64,000 bases of DNA, taken from assembly GCF_000504245.1 (NCBI RefSeq), contig NZ_KI632509.1, forward strand, positions 3,515,751 through 3,579,750, given 5' to 3'. Position numbers and translations under genes: made by a program. The notes below the pieces were generated by a model that worked only from the letters and a program-made list of their open reading frames with translations, did not search any database and was not told the DNA's origin. Position 1 is the stretch's first letter; each line of letters starts with the position of its first letter. Positions 46,809 to 56,800 of this stretch are shown piece by piece. Source of the DNA: Haloechinothrix halophila YIM 93223 (GTDB lineage: Bacteria > Actinomycetota > Actinomycetes > Mycobacteriales > Pseudonocardiaceae).

Positions 46809-49800
46809 TCAGACGTTGCGGCGGTACTGGCCGCCCACCTCGAAGAACGCCTCGGTGATCTGTTCGAGCGAGCAGACCCGTGCGGCGTCCATCAGCACGT
46901 CGAAGACGTTCTCCCCACTGGTCGCGGCCTCTCGCAACCGCGCGAGCGCCTGCTGCGCGTCGGCCGCGTTGCGCTGCTGGAACTCGCTGAGCCGCTTGAG
47001 CTGGGACTGCTTCTCGTCCTCCGTCGCCCGCGCCAGCTCGACCTCGGTGACCTCGTCCTCGTCGCCACGGGGCGGCAGGAAAGTGTTCACACCGATGATC
47101 GGCAGCTCACCGGTGTGCTTGAGCCGCTCGTAGAGCATCGACTCATCCTGGATCTTGCCGCGCTGGTAGCCGGTCTCCATCGCGCCGAGCACGCCGCCGC
47201 GTTCCGAGATCCGTTCGAACTCAGCCAGCACGGCTTCCTCGACGAGGTCGGTCAGCTCGTCGACGATGAACGAGCCCTGCAGCGGGTTCTCGTTCTTCGA
47301 CAGGCCCCATTCCTTGTTGATCACCATCTGGATCGCCATGGCACGGCGCACCGACGACTCGGTCGGCGTGGTGATGGCCTCGTCGTAGGCGTTGGTGTGC
47401 AGCGAGTTCGCGTTGTCGTACAGCGCGCACAGCGCCTGCAGCGTGGTGCGGATGTCGTTGAAGCTCATCTCCTGCGCGTGCAGCGAGCGGCCCGACGTCT
47501 GCACGTGGTACTTCAGCTTCTGCGAGCGCTCGTTCGCGCCGTAGCGCTCTCGCATCGCCACTGCCCAGATCCGCCGGGCGACCCTGCCGATGACGGTGTA
47601 CTCGGCGTCCATGCCGTTGGAGAAGAAGAACGAGAGGTTCGGCGCGAAGTCGTCGATGTCCATGCCCCGCGCCAGGTACGACTCCACGTAGGTAAAGCCG
47701 TTGGCCAGCGTGAACGCCAGCTGCGTGATCGGGTTCGCCCCTGCCTCGGCGATGTGGTAGCCGGAGATCGACACCGAGTAGAAGTTGCGCACGCCGTGCT
47801 GGATGAACCACTCCTGGATGTCGGCCATCATGCGCAGCGAGAACTCGGTGGAGAAGATGCAGGTGTTCTGCCCCTGATCCTCCTTGAGAATGTCGGCCTG
47901 CACCGTGCCGCGCACGTTACGCAGCGCCCACTCCCGCAGCTCGGCGGCCTCGGCATCAGACGGTTCCCTGCCGTGCTCTGACCGGAACGCGGCCATCCGC
48001 TGATCGATCGCGGTGTTGAGGAAGAACGCCAGGATCGTCGGGGCAGGTCCGTTGATCGTCATCGACACACTTGTACTCGGCGAGGTCAAGTCGAAGCCGT
48101 CGTAGAGGACCTCCATGTCCTCCAGCGTCGCGATGGACACGCCCGACGTGCCGATCTTGCCGTAGACATCGGGACGGGTGCCGGGGTCGTGACCGTAGAG
48201 GGTCACCGAGTCGAACGCCGTGGACAGCCGCTTGGCCTCGGAGTCGGCGGAAAGGTATTTGAAGCGGCGGTTGGTGCGGAACGGGTCGCCCTCCCCGGCG
48301 AACATCCGCGCAGGGTCCTCGCCCTCCCGCTTGAACGGGAACACGCCAGCGGTGTAGGGGAAGTAGCCCGGCAGGTTCTCCCGCCGCAGGAAGGACAGCA
48401 GCTCGCCCCGGTCGGTGTAGCGCGGCAGCGCCACCCTCGGGATCCGGCTGCCGGACAGCGTGTCTCGCCAGAGCTGGGTGTGCAGCTCCTTGTCGCGGAT
48501 CTGGACGACGAGTTCCTCGGCGCGGTAGGACTCCGCGAGCTCCGGCCACTCATCGAGCAACCGGGCGGACTCGTCGTCCACGTCGGACCGCGCGCGCTCC
48601 ACCAGCCGTTCGATGGCGTCGGTATCGGCACCGTCCTCGGCGAGCGCGTCGCGGGCGCCGGCGAGCTGGTCGGCCTTGCGCACCGCGTCGACCTGCCGCC
48701 GGGTGCGCTCGTGGTAGCCGCGCACCGTCTCGGCGATCTCGGCGAGGTAGCGCGCCTTCGACGTTGGGATGATGGTGCTCGCGCCGGTGGAGACCTTGGT
48801 GTCCGCCGCGGGCAGCACGCCGGTCGACACCGACAGGCCCTCGTCGGCGAGCATGTCACGCAGGAATTGGTACAGCGCGGTCACGCCGTCGTCGTTGAAC
48901 CGGGCGGCGCTCGTGCCGTAGACCGGCATGTCCTCCGGCGACGCGCCGAACGCCTCGCGGTTGCGCACCAGCTGGCGGGAGACATCCCTGCGCGCGTCCT
49001 CGGCACCCCTGCGCTCGAACTTGTTGATCGCGACAGCGTCGGCGAAGTCGAGCATATCGATCTTCTCCAGCTGCGACGCCGCGCCGAACTCCGGCGTCAT
49101 GACGTACAGCGAGCGATCGACGTGGTCGACGATGCCCGCGTCACCCTGGCCGATGCCGGGCGTCTCGACGATGACCAGGTCGAACCCCGCTGCCTTGCAG
49201 GCCTCGATCGCGCCTGGCAGCGCGGCGGGCACCTCGCCGGACTTGGTGCGGGTGGCCATCGAGCGGAAGTAGATCGGCTCGCCCTCGCCGAAACCGGGCC
49301 AGTGGCCGAGGCAGTTCATGCGAATGCGGTCGCCGAGCAGCGCTCCCCCGCCCCTGCGTCGGCTCGGGTCGACGGCGATGACCGCGATACGCAGCTTGTC
49401 CTCCTGGTCGAGCCGGAAACGCCGCACCAGCTCGTCGGTCAGCGACGATTTCCCTGACCCGCCGGTGCCGGTGATGCCGAGCACCGGCACCGTCCGGTTC
49501 CGCGCCGAGGCGCTCATGGCCTCGCGCCAGTCGCCCGGCAGTTCATCCTGCTCCAGCCGCGAGATGACGCGGGCGAGTGTGGGGATGTCACCGGTGTGTA
49601 GCGCGTCGAGCGATCCCTGCTCGCGTGCGGCGAGGTCCTCGTCGCACTCCCTGATCATCAGGTTGATCATGCCGGGCAGACCGAGTTCCTGGCCGTCCTC
49701 CGGCGAGAAGATCCGGGCGACGCCACGCGAGTGCAGCAGGTCGATCTCGTCGCGGACGATGACGCCGCCACCGCCGCCGTAGACCTTGATGTGGCCCGCG

Positions 49801-50066
49801 CCGCGCTCGGCGAGCAGCTCGACGAGGTAGCTGAAGTACTCGACGTGCCCGCCCTGGTACGCCGAGATCGCGACGCCGTTGACGTCCTCGGAGATCGCGG
49901 CGCGCACGACTTCGTCCACCGACCGGTTGTGCCCGAGGTGAATCACTTCGGCGCCCTGCGACTGCAGGATGCGCCGCATGATGTTGATGGACGCGTCGTG
50001 CCCGTCGAACAGGCTCGACGCGGTCACGAACCGTACCGGGTGTTCCGGCTGGTGGAGTTCGGTCAT
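46809..50066 (-). CDS. icmF: Fused isobutyryl-CoA mutase (IcmF)
   Basis: 1085 aa in three parts. Residues 1-140 are the cobalamin-binding domain with 'DGHDASINIMRR' (Asp21, His23) and 'GGGGGVIV'. Residues about 190-420 are a MeaB/MMAA-type G-protein chaperone with P-loop 'GITGTGGSGKSS' at 198-209 and the base-recognition loop 'NKFERRGAEDARRDV'. The rest (about 560-1085) is the acyl-CoA mutase barrel ('RRFKYLSADSEAKRLSTAFDSVTLYGHDP', 'TSVSMTINGPAPTILAFFLN'). The linked order B12-G-mutase defines IcmF, which interconverts isobutyryl-CoA and n-butyryl-CoA (or pivalyl/isovaleryl-CoA). It serves valine and fatty-acid metabolism. Confidence 0.95.
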   Translation of the reverse strand: MTELHQPEHPVRFVTASSLFDGHDASINIMRRILQSQGAEVIHLGHNRSVDEVVRAAISEDVNGVAISAYQGGHVEYFSYLVELLAERGAGHIKVYGGGGGVIVRDEIDLLHSRGVARIFSPEDGQELGLPGMINLMIRECDEDLAAREQGSLDALHTGDIPTLARVISRLEQDELPGDWREAMSASARNRTVPVLGITGTGGSGKSSLTDELVRRFRLDQEDKLRIAVIAVDPSRRRGGGALLGDRIRMNCLGHWPGFGEGEPIYFRSMATRTKSGEVPAALPGAIEACKAAGFDLVIVETPGIGQGDAGIVDHVDRSLYVMTPEFGAASQLEKIDMLDFADAVAINKFERRGAEDARRDVSRQLVRNREAFGASPEDMPVYGTSAARFNDDGVTALYQFLRDMLADEGLSVSTGVLPAADTKVSTGASTIIPTSKARYLAEIAETVRGYHERTRRQVDAVRKADQLAGARDALAEDGADTDAIERLVERARSDVDDESARLLDEWPELAESYRAEELVVQIRDKELHTQLWRDTLSGSRIPRVALPRYTDRGELLSFLRRENLPGYFPYTAGVFPFKREGEDPARMFAGEGDPFRTNRRFKYLSADSEAKRLSTAFDSVTLYGHDPGTRPDVYGKIGTSGVSIATLEDMEVLYDGFDLTSPSTSVSMTINGPAPTILAFFLNTAIDQRMAAFRSEHGREPSDAEAAELREWALRNVRGTVQADILKEDQGQNTCIFSTEFSLRMMADIQEWFIQHGVRNFYSVSISGYHIAEAGANPITQLAFTLANGFTYVESYLARGMDIDDFAPNLSFFFSNGMDAEYTVIGRVARRIWAVAMRERYGANERSQKLKYHVQTSGRSLHAQEMSFNDIRTTLQALCALYDNANSLHTNAYDEAITTPTESSVRRAMAIQMVINKEWGLSKNENPLQGSFIVDELTDLVEEAVLAEFERISERGGVLGAMETGYQRGKIQDESMLYERLKHTGELPIIGVNTFLPPRGDEDEVTEVELARATEDEKQSQLKRLSEFQQRNAADAQQALARLREAATSGENVFDVLMDAARVCSLEQITEAFFEVGGQYRRNV

Positions 50067-50156
50067 ACCCCCAAAATACTAGGACTTCCAACTATTTGGA
50101 AAGGTTCACGCCGATGTGATGGGCGCCACGAAGCGGCAACTCCCGCTGGGCATGGC

Positions 50157-52115
50157 TCAGCTGAACGGCACCCAGGCGCGTTGTTCCAGCGTGTCGAGGT
50201 CGCTGGCCATGACACCTGCCGCCGACACCGTCCACAGCGTGTCGCCGATGACCAGCGATCGGCGGATCTCCGCGCGCCACCGCTTCCCATCCGGGTGAGA
50301 GATGGCGCCGGCCTCGACCAGCCGGTCATCCTCGACGCGGAGCACCAGCGCGTGGTTCCTCGGGCGTTCGGCGGGCCTGCCGTCTCGCTCCGCCGGCCGC
50401 GGCCACGACGTCACCGGCAGCACCACGTGGCCGGTGTCCGGCCAGTGCAGGAATGCATGCGGATCGTGCTCCACCTCGGTGTGACTGTTCTTGACATGGT
50501 GCCGCGCGAGCCTGCTCGGCGCGGCGGGGTCGCCGGTGTCGAACAGGGACAGCTGCGTCCCTGTGGTCCGGCCCCGTTCGGTGGCCTCCTGGCCGACCCC
50601 GAGGAGCCGGTTCTCCCCCACCGGGTGCAGGTACGCCGAGTAGCCGGTGATCTTGAGTTCCCCTGTCGTCCGAGGCCGCCGCGGGTCGGACAGATCCAGC
50701 GCGTACAACGGGTCGGTTTCGCGGAATGTAACGACATACGCGGTGTCACCGAGGTAGCGCACCGCGTAGATCCGCTCGCCCTTGCCGAGCCCGTCGACCT
50801 GGCCGACAGGTGCCAGCCTCTCGCCGCGCCGGGCCAGCACGGTGACGGCGCTCTGCGAGCCCGGGCGCTCCCGCCACGTCTGCCCGGTCGTGGTCGCGAC
50901 CCTGAGATACCCCTCGTGCTCGGACAGGGCGTATTGGTTCAGCAACGTCCCTTTCACCGCACCCGATGCCACGTAGGTCGGCGCGCCGTCACCCGAGGTG
51001 TCGAACTGGTGGATCATCGTGCGCTGTTCTCGCTCCGCGGGCACCGTACGAGCCATGGGCCAGGCGTCGACGGGGACACGGTCATCGGCGATGTAGAGGC
51101 TACCGCCGGTGCCGTACACGGTGCCGCCATCCGCGGTGACCGAGACCGAATCGCCCGTGTCCAGGTCACCGGCGAGGTCGATGGTCAGCACCGTCAGCAG
51201 GTTCGTGCCCGCGCCTGCCGCGGGGTGGTTGATGGCGGCGCAGTCGACGAGCCTGCCCGAGCGGGTGGTGTCGTCGCGATGAAGTTCGAACCGTGGCAAC
51301 CAGTCCGCGAGTGATGATCGCCGGATGATCTCGCGGTTCTCGCGCAGCGACCGCTTCGCACCGTCACGGCCGCGCGGGTACTCGAAGTCCAGCCGTGGTG
51401 CCGAGCGCACCACCACCCTGGCGCGCGATCCGGTCTGCCTGGCGTCCAGATAGCTCCCGTCGACGGTCAGGCTGCCGACGAGGCGAGCCGCGTTCAGATC
51501 GACCAGCACCAGCGTGACACCGGTAGGGCCGTCGGCGGGTGCGCTGTGGGAGCGAGGCCGCGGGCCGAACCCGCCGGTCTGGGTGAACACCAGCGCACGG
51601 TCGCCGTGCAGCAGCAGGTCGTTCGCGTGACCACCGGGGATGCGCACCGATCCGGTGACTTGCTCCGTCGTGGCGTCGACCACGCGCAGTGTCCGGTCGA
51701 CGAGCGTGACGATGCGCCGCCCGTCGGTCTTGACCAGGTCGGGTTCGTCGGCGTCGGCCTCGTAGCTGTTCGTCGACGAGTGCCCGGGCCCCTGCCGCGG
51801 CGCTGCCGCGACCGACTCGCGCGCGGTCTGACCCCGGCTCATGGCCATGCCGTCGGCGACGGCGATCGGGGGCGTCCCGAGGCCGGGCAGTCCGTACGGG
51901 CCTACCTTGTCGAGCGCGGCGCGACGGAATTCCGCGAGAGCGTCGTCGCAGGAGTCGAACGCGACAAGCGCGATGTCGTCGGCGGTGACGACCGGCGGCG
52001 GCGCACCGGGCGGATCACCGTCAGCGCGATCGACCAGCGCCGGACTGGCCGACGAGACCAGCAGCGCACCGAGCAGAATCAGGACTGCCGCACCGGCACT
52101 CGTTCGTCGTCTCAT
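50157..52115 (-). CDS. Secreted beta-propeller domain protein (Beta_propel family)
   Basis: 652 aa with a signal peptide (residues 1-28, 'LLGALLVSSASPA') and a propeller of the PF09826-like type. 'NSYEADADEPDLVKTDGRRIVTLVDRTLRVVDA' and 'GERIYAVRYLGDTAYVVTFRETDPLYALDLSDPRRPRTTGELKITGYSAYLHPVGENRLLGVGQE' are the family signatures. 'DSCDDALAEFRRAALDKVGPYGLPGLG' forms the N-terminal segment. It is extracellular or lipid-free secreted; the role is unknown, perhaps ligand binding or envelope maintenance. It starts just before, and on the same strand as, the conservon genes, but about 60 bp lie between it and cvnD. Confidence 0.85.
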   Translation of the reverse strand: MRRRTSAGAAVLILLGALLVSSASPALVDRADGDPPGAPPPVVTADDIALVAFDSCDDALAEFRRAALDKVGPYGLPGLGTPPIAVADGMAMSRGQTARESVAAAPRQGPGHSSTNSYEADADEPDLVKTDGRRIVTLVDRTLRVVDATTEQVTGSVRIPGGHANDLLLHGDRALVFTQTGGFGPRPRSHSAPADGPTGVTLVLVDLNAARLVGSLTVDGSYLDARQTGSRARVVVRSAPRLDFEYPRGRDGAKRSLRENREIIRRSSLADWLPRFELHRDDTTRSGRLVDCAAINHPAAGAGTNLLTVLTIDLAGDLDTGDSVSVTADGGTVYGTGGSLYIADDRVPVDAWPMARTVPAEREQRTMIHQFDTSGDGAPTYVASGAVKGTLLNQYALSEHEGYLRVATTTGQTWRERPGSQSAVTVLARRGERLAPVGQVDGLGKGERIYAVRYLGDTAYVVTFRETDPLYALDLSDPRRPRTTGELKITGYSAYLHPVGENRLLGVGQEATERGRTTGTQLSLFDTGDPAAPSRLARHHVKNSHTEVEHDPHAFLHWPDTGHVVLPVTSWPRPAERDGRPAERPRNHALVLRVEDDRLVEAGAISHPDGKRWRAEIRRSLVIGDTLWTVSAAGVMASDLDTLEQRAWVPFS

Positions 52116-52177
52116 GACTCAAAGACGGACGAACCACACAGAAAGGTTGCCCGGCCGCACGCGGCGCCGAGCGCGAC

Positions 52178-52789
52178 CTATGCCGTGCCGTCGCGGCGAG
52201 CGATCCACTGCTGCATGGCGTACTCCGTCATCGTGATCAACGACTGCTTGACCGACTCCCGATCGCGAGCGTCGCAGTGCACGATCGGCACCGACTCGTC
52301 GATAGCGAGGGCGTCCCGTACGTCCTCGACTCGGTGCGGTTGCCTTCCCTCGAAAGCATTGAGCCCTACCACGTACGGCAGGCCCCTGTCCTCGAAGAAG
52401 TCGACCGGCGCGAAGGAGTCGGCGAGCCTTCGGGTATCGGCGAGCACGACCGCCCCGATGGCGCCGCGTACCAGGTCGTCCCACATGAACCAGAACCGCT
52501 GCTGCCCCGGCGTGCCGAACAGGTACAGAATGAGGTCCTCGTCGAGCGAGACCCGGCCGAAGTCCATCGCAACCGTGGTCGTCGACTTGTTAGGTGTCGC
52601 GGCGAGGTCGTCGATGCCGGTACTCGCGTCGGTCATCATCGCTTCGGTGGTCAGCGGGACAATCTCGGAGACCGAGCCAACGAACGTCGTCTTGCCCGCT
52701 CCGAAGCCACCGGCGACCACGATTTTGGCCGACGTCATGGTTGGCGTCGCCGCCGTCGGTTGCGTCAGCTGATCAGTTGGGTTACTCAC
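52178..52789 (-). CDS. cvnD: CvnD, conservon Ras-like GTPase
   Basis: 203 aa, GTG start. P-loop 'VVAGGFGAGKTTFVGSVSE' (residues 24-42), switch region 'TTVAMDFGRVSLD', G3-like 'YLFGTPGQQRFWFMWDDLVRGAIGAVVLAD' and G4 'VVGLNAFEG'. This is the MglA-like ATP/GTP-binding group of actinobacterial conservons. The third motif reads GTPGQ as usual. In streptomycetes the CvnABCD complex at the membrane works like a eukaryotic G-protein-coupled receptor module. Here the gene begins 94 bp after cvnC, a looser gap than the usual overlap, and lacks a clear Shine-Dalgarno. Confidence 0.92.
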   Translation of the reverse strand: MSNPTDQLTQPTAATPTMTSAKIVVAGGFGAGKTTFVGSVSEIVPLTTEAMMTDASTGIDDLAATPNKSTTTVAMDFGRVSLDEDLILYLFGTPGQQRFWFMWDDLVRGAIGAVVLADTRRLADSFAPVDFFEDRGLPYVVGLNAFEGRQPHRVEDVRDALAIDESVPIVHCDARDRESVKQSLITMTEYAMQQWIARRDGTA

Positions 52790-52883
52790 GTTCTACAAAA
52801 CCACTTTCACTTCAGTGACGGCACAAACGGATAAGAAAACGACAGAGCCGCCCATCGCGCGCAATGAGCGACGGCTATTTCTC

Positions 52884-53411
52884 TCAGAGCCGACGGAGTC
52901 CACTCAGCACCCTTTCCATGAGCAACAAATGGGCCTCCGCGCCGTCCGCACCGGAAACCGTGTTGTGCACGTTGACAAGACCGGCATCGGCCGCGTCGCT
53001 CACCAGAACCCGCGCGACACCCAACGGCATCCGCAGATCGACCGCGATTTCGGCGACGGAACGGGGCGACGAGCACGCCTCGACGATCGAGCGTTGCTCG
53101 ATACGCATCGGGGCAGACTCGGAGAGCACACCGTTCTTCGCCGAAATCAAGGTCTCCAGCTCCAACGCGTAGGAAGCTTTCGTCCGCCCGCCGGTGAGCA
53201 TATAGGGACGGACAAGCGATGTCTCGTCCTCCCGGTTCGAGCGGCCGTCGATTGCCGACGCGGTGGCGTGCGCGGAACGCCGAGGGCGCTGCGCCGTGGC
53301 CTGCACGGGCAACTCGGCGTCGACCGCGCCGACAGTGCTGCTATCGGACGTATCCACAACCACTGCCTCCTCCTGTGCTGCGTGATGCTCGGAATCATCG
53401 GGATCGGTCAT
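52884..53411 (-). CDS. cvnC: CvnC, DUF742 conservon protein
   Basis: 175 aa from the ATG at 53411; the frame extends to 53471 but would cover the end of cvnB. 'SLVRPYMLTGGRT' followed by 'YALELETLISA' and the winged-helix-like 'EQRSIVEACSSPRSVAEIAVDLRMPLGVARVLVSDAADAGLVNVH' is the DUF742 core; it ends 'MERVLSGLRRL'. The first 60 residues are an acidic/Ser-rich leader, longer than in many homologues. DUF742 proteins couple the roadblock protein to the GTPase. It starts 7 bp after cvnB. Confidence 0.9.
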   Translation of the reverse strand: MTDPDDSEHHAAQEEAVVVDTSDSSTVGAVDAELPVQATAQRPRRSAHATASAIDGRSNREDETSLVRPYMLTGGRTKASYALELETLISAKNGVLSESAPMRIEQRSIVEACSSPRSVAEIAVDLRMPLGVARVLVSDAADAGLVNVHNTVSGADGAEAHLLLMERVLSGLRRL

Positions 53412-53418
53412 CGCGCTC

Positions 53419-53859
53419 TCATGCCGGAGCACCGAGCAACGACGACCCGCCCGAGCCCTGCAACTGGGCACGGAGTTCCGGCGTGAGAATCTGGCCCACC
53501 CGGTCGACGAGCAAGGTCATTTCATAGGCCACCTGGCCGATGTCGCAGTTCGGCGCCGCGAGCACGGCAAGGCAGGACCCGTCGCTGATCGACATCAGGA
53601 TCATGATGCCGAGTTCCATCTCGACGACGGTCTCGTTGACGGCACCCGCCTCGAAACAGTGCGCGGCGCCCTGGGTCAGGCTCACCAAGCCGGATGCCAC
53701 CGCTGCGAGCTGGTCGGCACGGTCGAGCGGCAGCCGCGCAGACGACGTCAGCAACAGGCCGTCGGCCGAGACCACCACAGCGTGCGCGACACCCGGCACG
53801 CGTTCTGCGAAATCGTTGACCAGCCAGCCGAACTGGTTCTGGGGTTGCGGCGAGGTCAT
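53419..53859 (-). CDS. cvnB: CvnB, roadblock/LC7 conservon protein
   Basis: 146 aa. The ATG at 53859 immediately follows the cvnA stop (TGAATG), so translation is coupled. The roadblock fold is 'FGWLVNDFAERVPGVAHAVVVSADGLLLTSSARLPLDRADQLAAVASGLVSLTQGAA' and 'LMSISDGSCLAVLAAPNCDIGQVAYEMTLLVDRVGQILTPELRAQL'. Such proteins act as GTPase regulators, here for CvnD. The short Gly/Ser C-terminus is ordinary. Confidence 0.92.
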   Translation of the reverse strand: MTSPQPQNQFGWLVNDFAERVPGVAHAVVVSADGLLLTSSARLPLDRADQLAAVASGLVSLTQGAAHCFEAGAVNETVVEMELGIMILMSISDGSCLAVLAAPNCDIGQVAYEMTLLVDRVGQILTPELRAQLQGSGGSSLLGAPA

Positions 53860-56800
53860 TCACCCTCCATTTTCCTGCGACGTGCTCTCGCTCGGTTGGT
53901 TCGTACTATCGCGTCCACGGCGGACACCTTGCTGGAAGCTGCTCAACCTGCCACGCATCGCGTTGGGGTCGCGATCGGGTTGCGGCGGCTTGACCGGCGC
54001 TGTCTTCGTCGTGGCAGTCGCGCTGCCCGGCAGCAACTGAGCGCCACGACGCCTGCGAGGCAGGCCGGACTCCGTGAAATCGGGCGGTGGCATCGAGGCC
54101 ATCGCGTCGACGTCCGAGAGTTCGGAGTCCCGGGAGAAATCCCAGATGTCGGTCGCTGGCTCGTTGTCCTTCGTGGCGAGTGGGTCCGGCACCGGTGCGG
54201 TCGACTCCTCCGGCGACGGCGGCTGCGCGCCGTTGCGCGGGGTCTCCGGCTTGTCGCCAGCAGCGCCCGGCGTCGCGGCTGGCTTCGCGCCGTGCGACTT
54301 CGCGCCTTGCGACTTCGCGCCGTGCTTCGCCGCGGTGCGCTGGCCATTCCGCGCGCCGGTGCCCGTATCACTGCCGGTACCCCTGCCATTCGCGGAGTCG
54401 GCGCCCTTGGCGGAGTTCGCGGTGGGCTTCGATGAGCGCTTGCCGGAGCCCGCACCCTTCGTCGAGCCCTGCCCGGAGCCCGTGCCCGGCTTCTTGGCCG
54501 CACCAGAGCCCTTGGCCGCGCCGCGCGACGAGCCGTTGCGTGAGCCGGTGGCAGCGCCATTACCCGAACCGTGGCCCGAACCGTGGCCGGACGCCGCATC
54601 GGAGCCCGACGGCGTGCCGGAGCCGGTTGCCTGGCCGTTCGGGGATGTCGACGACGTATCGGACGATGGCCGCGCACCCGTCTCGTGCTTGCCAGACGTG
54701 CCTTCGGGCGACTGCCCTGAGTCCTGCGCCTCCGGAGCGTTGTGCTTGCCGACGCGGTGCTTGCCCCGGCTGAGACCACGCTGGAAGCTGCTGAGCCTGC
54801 CCCTGACGTCGTTGGGGTCGCGGTCGGGCAGGTCCGCCCTGCCAAGCTGCGACCGGCTCGGCTTCTCGCTGACCTGCTCGCCAGCCGCGCTGCCGGGCAG
54901 CAACCGCTCCCCGCGCTGCCGTCTCGGCAACCCAGCCTCAGTGAAGCTGCTCGCCGACGACTTCTTGGCGATTTCGGCGACGGTGCGCCAGTTCTCGTCG
55001 GCCGCGAACGTCCAACTACCGTGCTTCGCCTCGCTCTCAGTGCTCGGTTCCTGCTCGGCGGCATCGCCCGTGGTACGGAACCACACCGACAGCATCTCGT
55101 CGAAGATCGGAGTCGACTCCGACCGCGACGGTACCGGCTCCTTCGGCGGCGCTGGCTCTGCGGCCGCCGCCTGCCACCAGTCGGACAGCGGTGACGTGCC
55201 CGGCTTGAACAGCGCACTACCCGAGGGCAGATCCGTGCCGGCGTTCGCGTTGGCAGCTGACGTGCCGCCGCCGTTTCGCGTGCCGGTCTTTCCAGCGCCG
55301 TTCTTCCCGCCACCATTCGTGGCACCGCTGCTCGCGCCGTTCTGCGCGGTCTTCGTGCCACCGTCCGCGGTGCTCTCCGCACCACCGGTGTTGCCGTTGC
55401 TCCCCGCGCTGCCGTTGGAGCTCGTGCCACTCTTGCCGCCAGTGCCGTTCGCCGACGCGGGCACCCTGCGTGGCAGCTCGGTCGGGCCACCTCGCGGTGT
55501 CCGGTCCGGCCTGCGCGCGGGCTCCTCGCTGTCGTCGGTGATCGGAGTGAACAGCGCGGTACCGGAAATCTCGACGTCGCTTTCCGGTGCGGTCTTCGCC
55601 CCGCTGATCACCTGCTTCGTGCGCGCGTCAGGTGTGCGGGCAGCCGCTGCCTCAGTGATCATCGGGATCTCAGAGGTCAGCGGACCACCGCCGGCGCCGA
55701 TGATCAGCTCAGGCGGCACCGCGACCGTGGCCATGACGCCCTCGGTCTCCGTGCCGCGCTGCAGTGTGACGCCGAAGCCATGCTTGCTCGCCAGCCTGCC
55801 GACGACGAACAGTCCCATCCGGCGCGAGGTGACCATCGTCATCTCCGACGCCTCGCCCATACGGGCATTGGCCTCGGCGAACTCGCTCTCGCTCATGCCG
55901 ATGCCGTGGTCAAGGACGTCGATGGTCATCGCGCCACCGTTCGTCACCGAGGTCGTGACGGTCACCTGGGTCTCCGGCGGCGAGAACGCCGTCGCGTTGT
56001 CGAGCAACTCGGCGAGCAGCCGCATCAGGTCGCTCGCGGCGTGGCCGACCACCTTGGTCGTCGGCGGGGACTGCACCACGACCCGCTGGTACTGCTCGAT
56101 CTCGGAGACGGCGGCACGCAGCACGTCGGCGGTGCTGACCGGCCTGCCGGAACGCCTGCCGGTCTCCGCGCCGGAGAGCATCATCAGGTTCTCGTTGTTG
56201 CGCCGCATGCGGGTGGCGAGGTGGTCGAGCTGGAAGAGCGTCGCGAGCTGGTCCGCGTCCTCCTCATCCCGTTCGAGCCGCTCGATCAGCTGCAACTGCC
56301 GCTGCACCAAGCTCTGGCTGCGCCGCGACAAGTTGACGAACATACCGCCGTACGCGCTGCGCATGTTCGCCTGCTCCGCGGCGAGCCGCAGCGCCTGCTG
56401 GTGCACCGCGTCGAACGCCCTGGCCACCTCGCCGACCTCATCGGTCGCGGTCACCGGCACCGGCTCGATGCTGGTGCTGGGATCCGTGCCGTCCTGAATC
56501 CGCCGAACCTCTTCCGGCAGCCGTTCCTCGGCCACCGTCATCGCCGACGTCCGCAGCACTCGTAGCGAGTGCAGCAACTGCCGAGTGATCACGATGACGA
56601 CAAGCAGCGCGACCAGCAGCGCGAGGCCGAGTAGCACGGCAAGCACGACCACACCGGTCGTCGCATCGGACACGAGACCGTTGGAGGTCGCGACCGCCTT
56701 GGCGGTGAGCCGGTCGGCGACCTGGCCGAGCTGCTCGGACACCCGCCCGGACGCGTCTTGCCACTCACGCGGCGACAACTCGGCGATGGCCCGGTCGGAG

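Noticed and set aside
48189-49457. Plus-strand ORF of 422 codons inside icmF
   Set aside because: Antisense to the G-protein and mutase domains of IcmF, no domain, no start signal.
54074-56497. Plus-strand ORF of 807 codons opposite cvnA
   Set aside because: Antisense shadow of the conservon kinase; composition (Pro/Ser/Ala) mirrors the Gly/Ser-rich tail.
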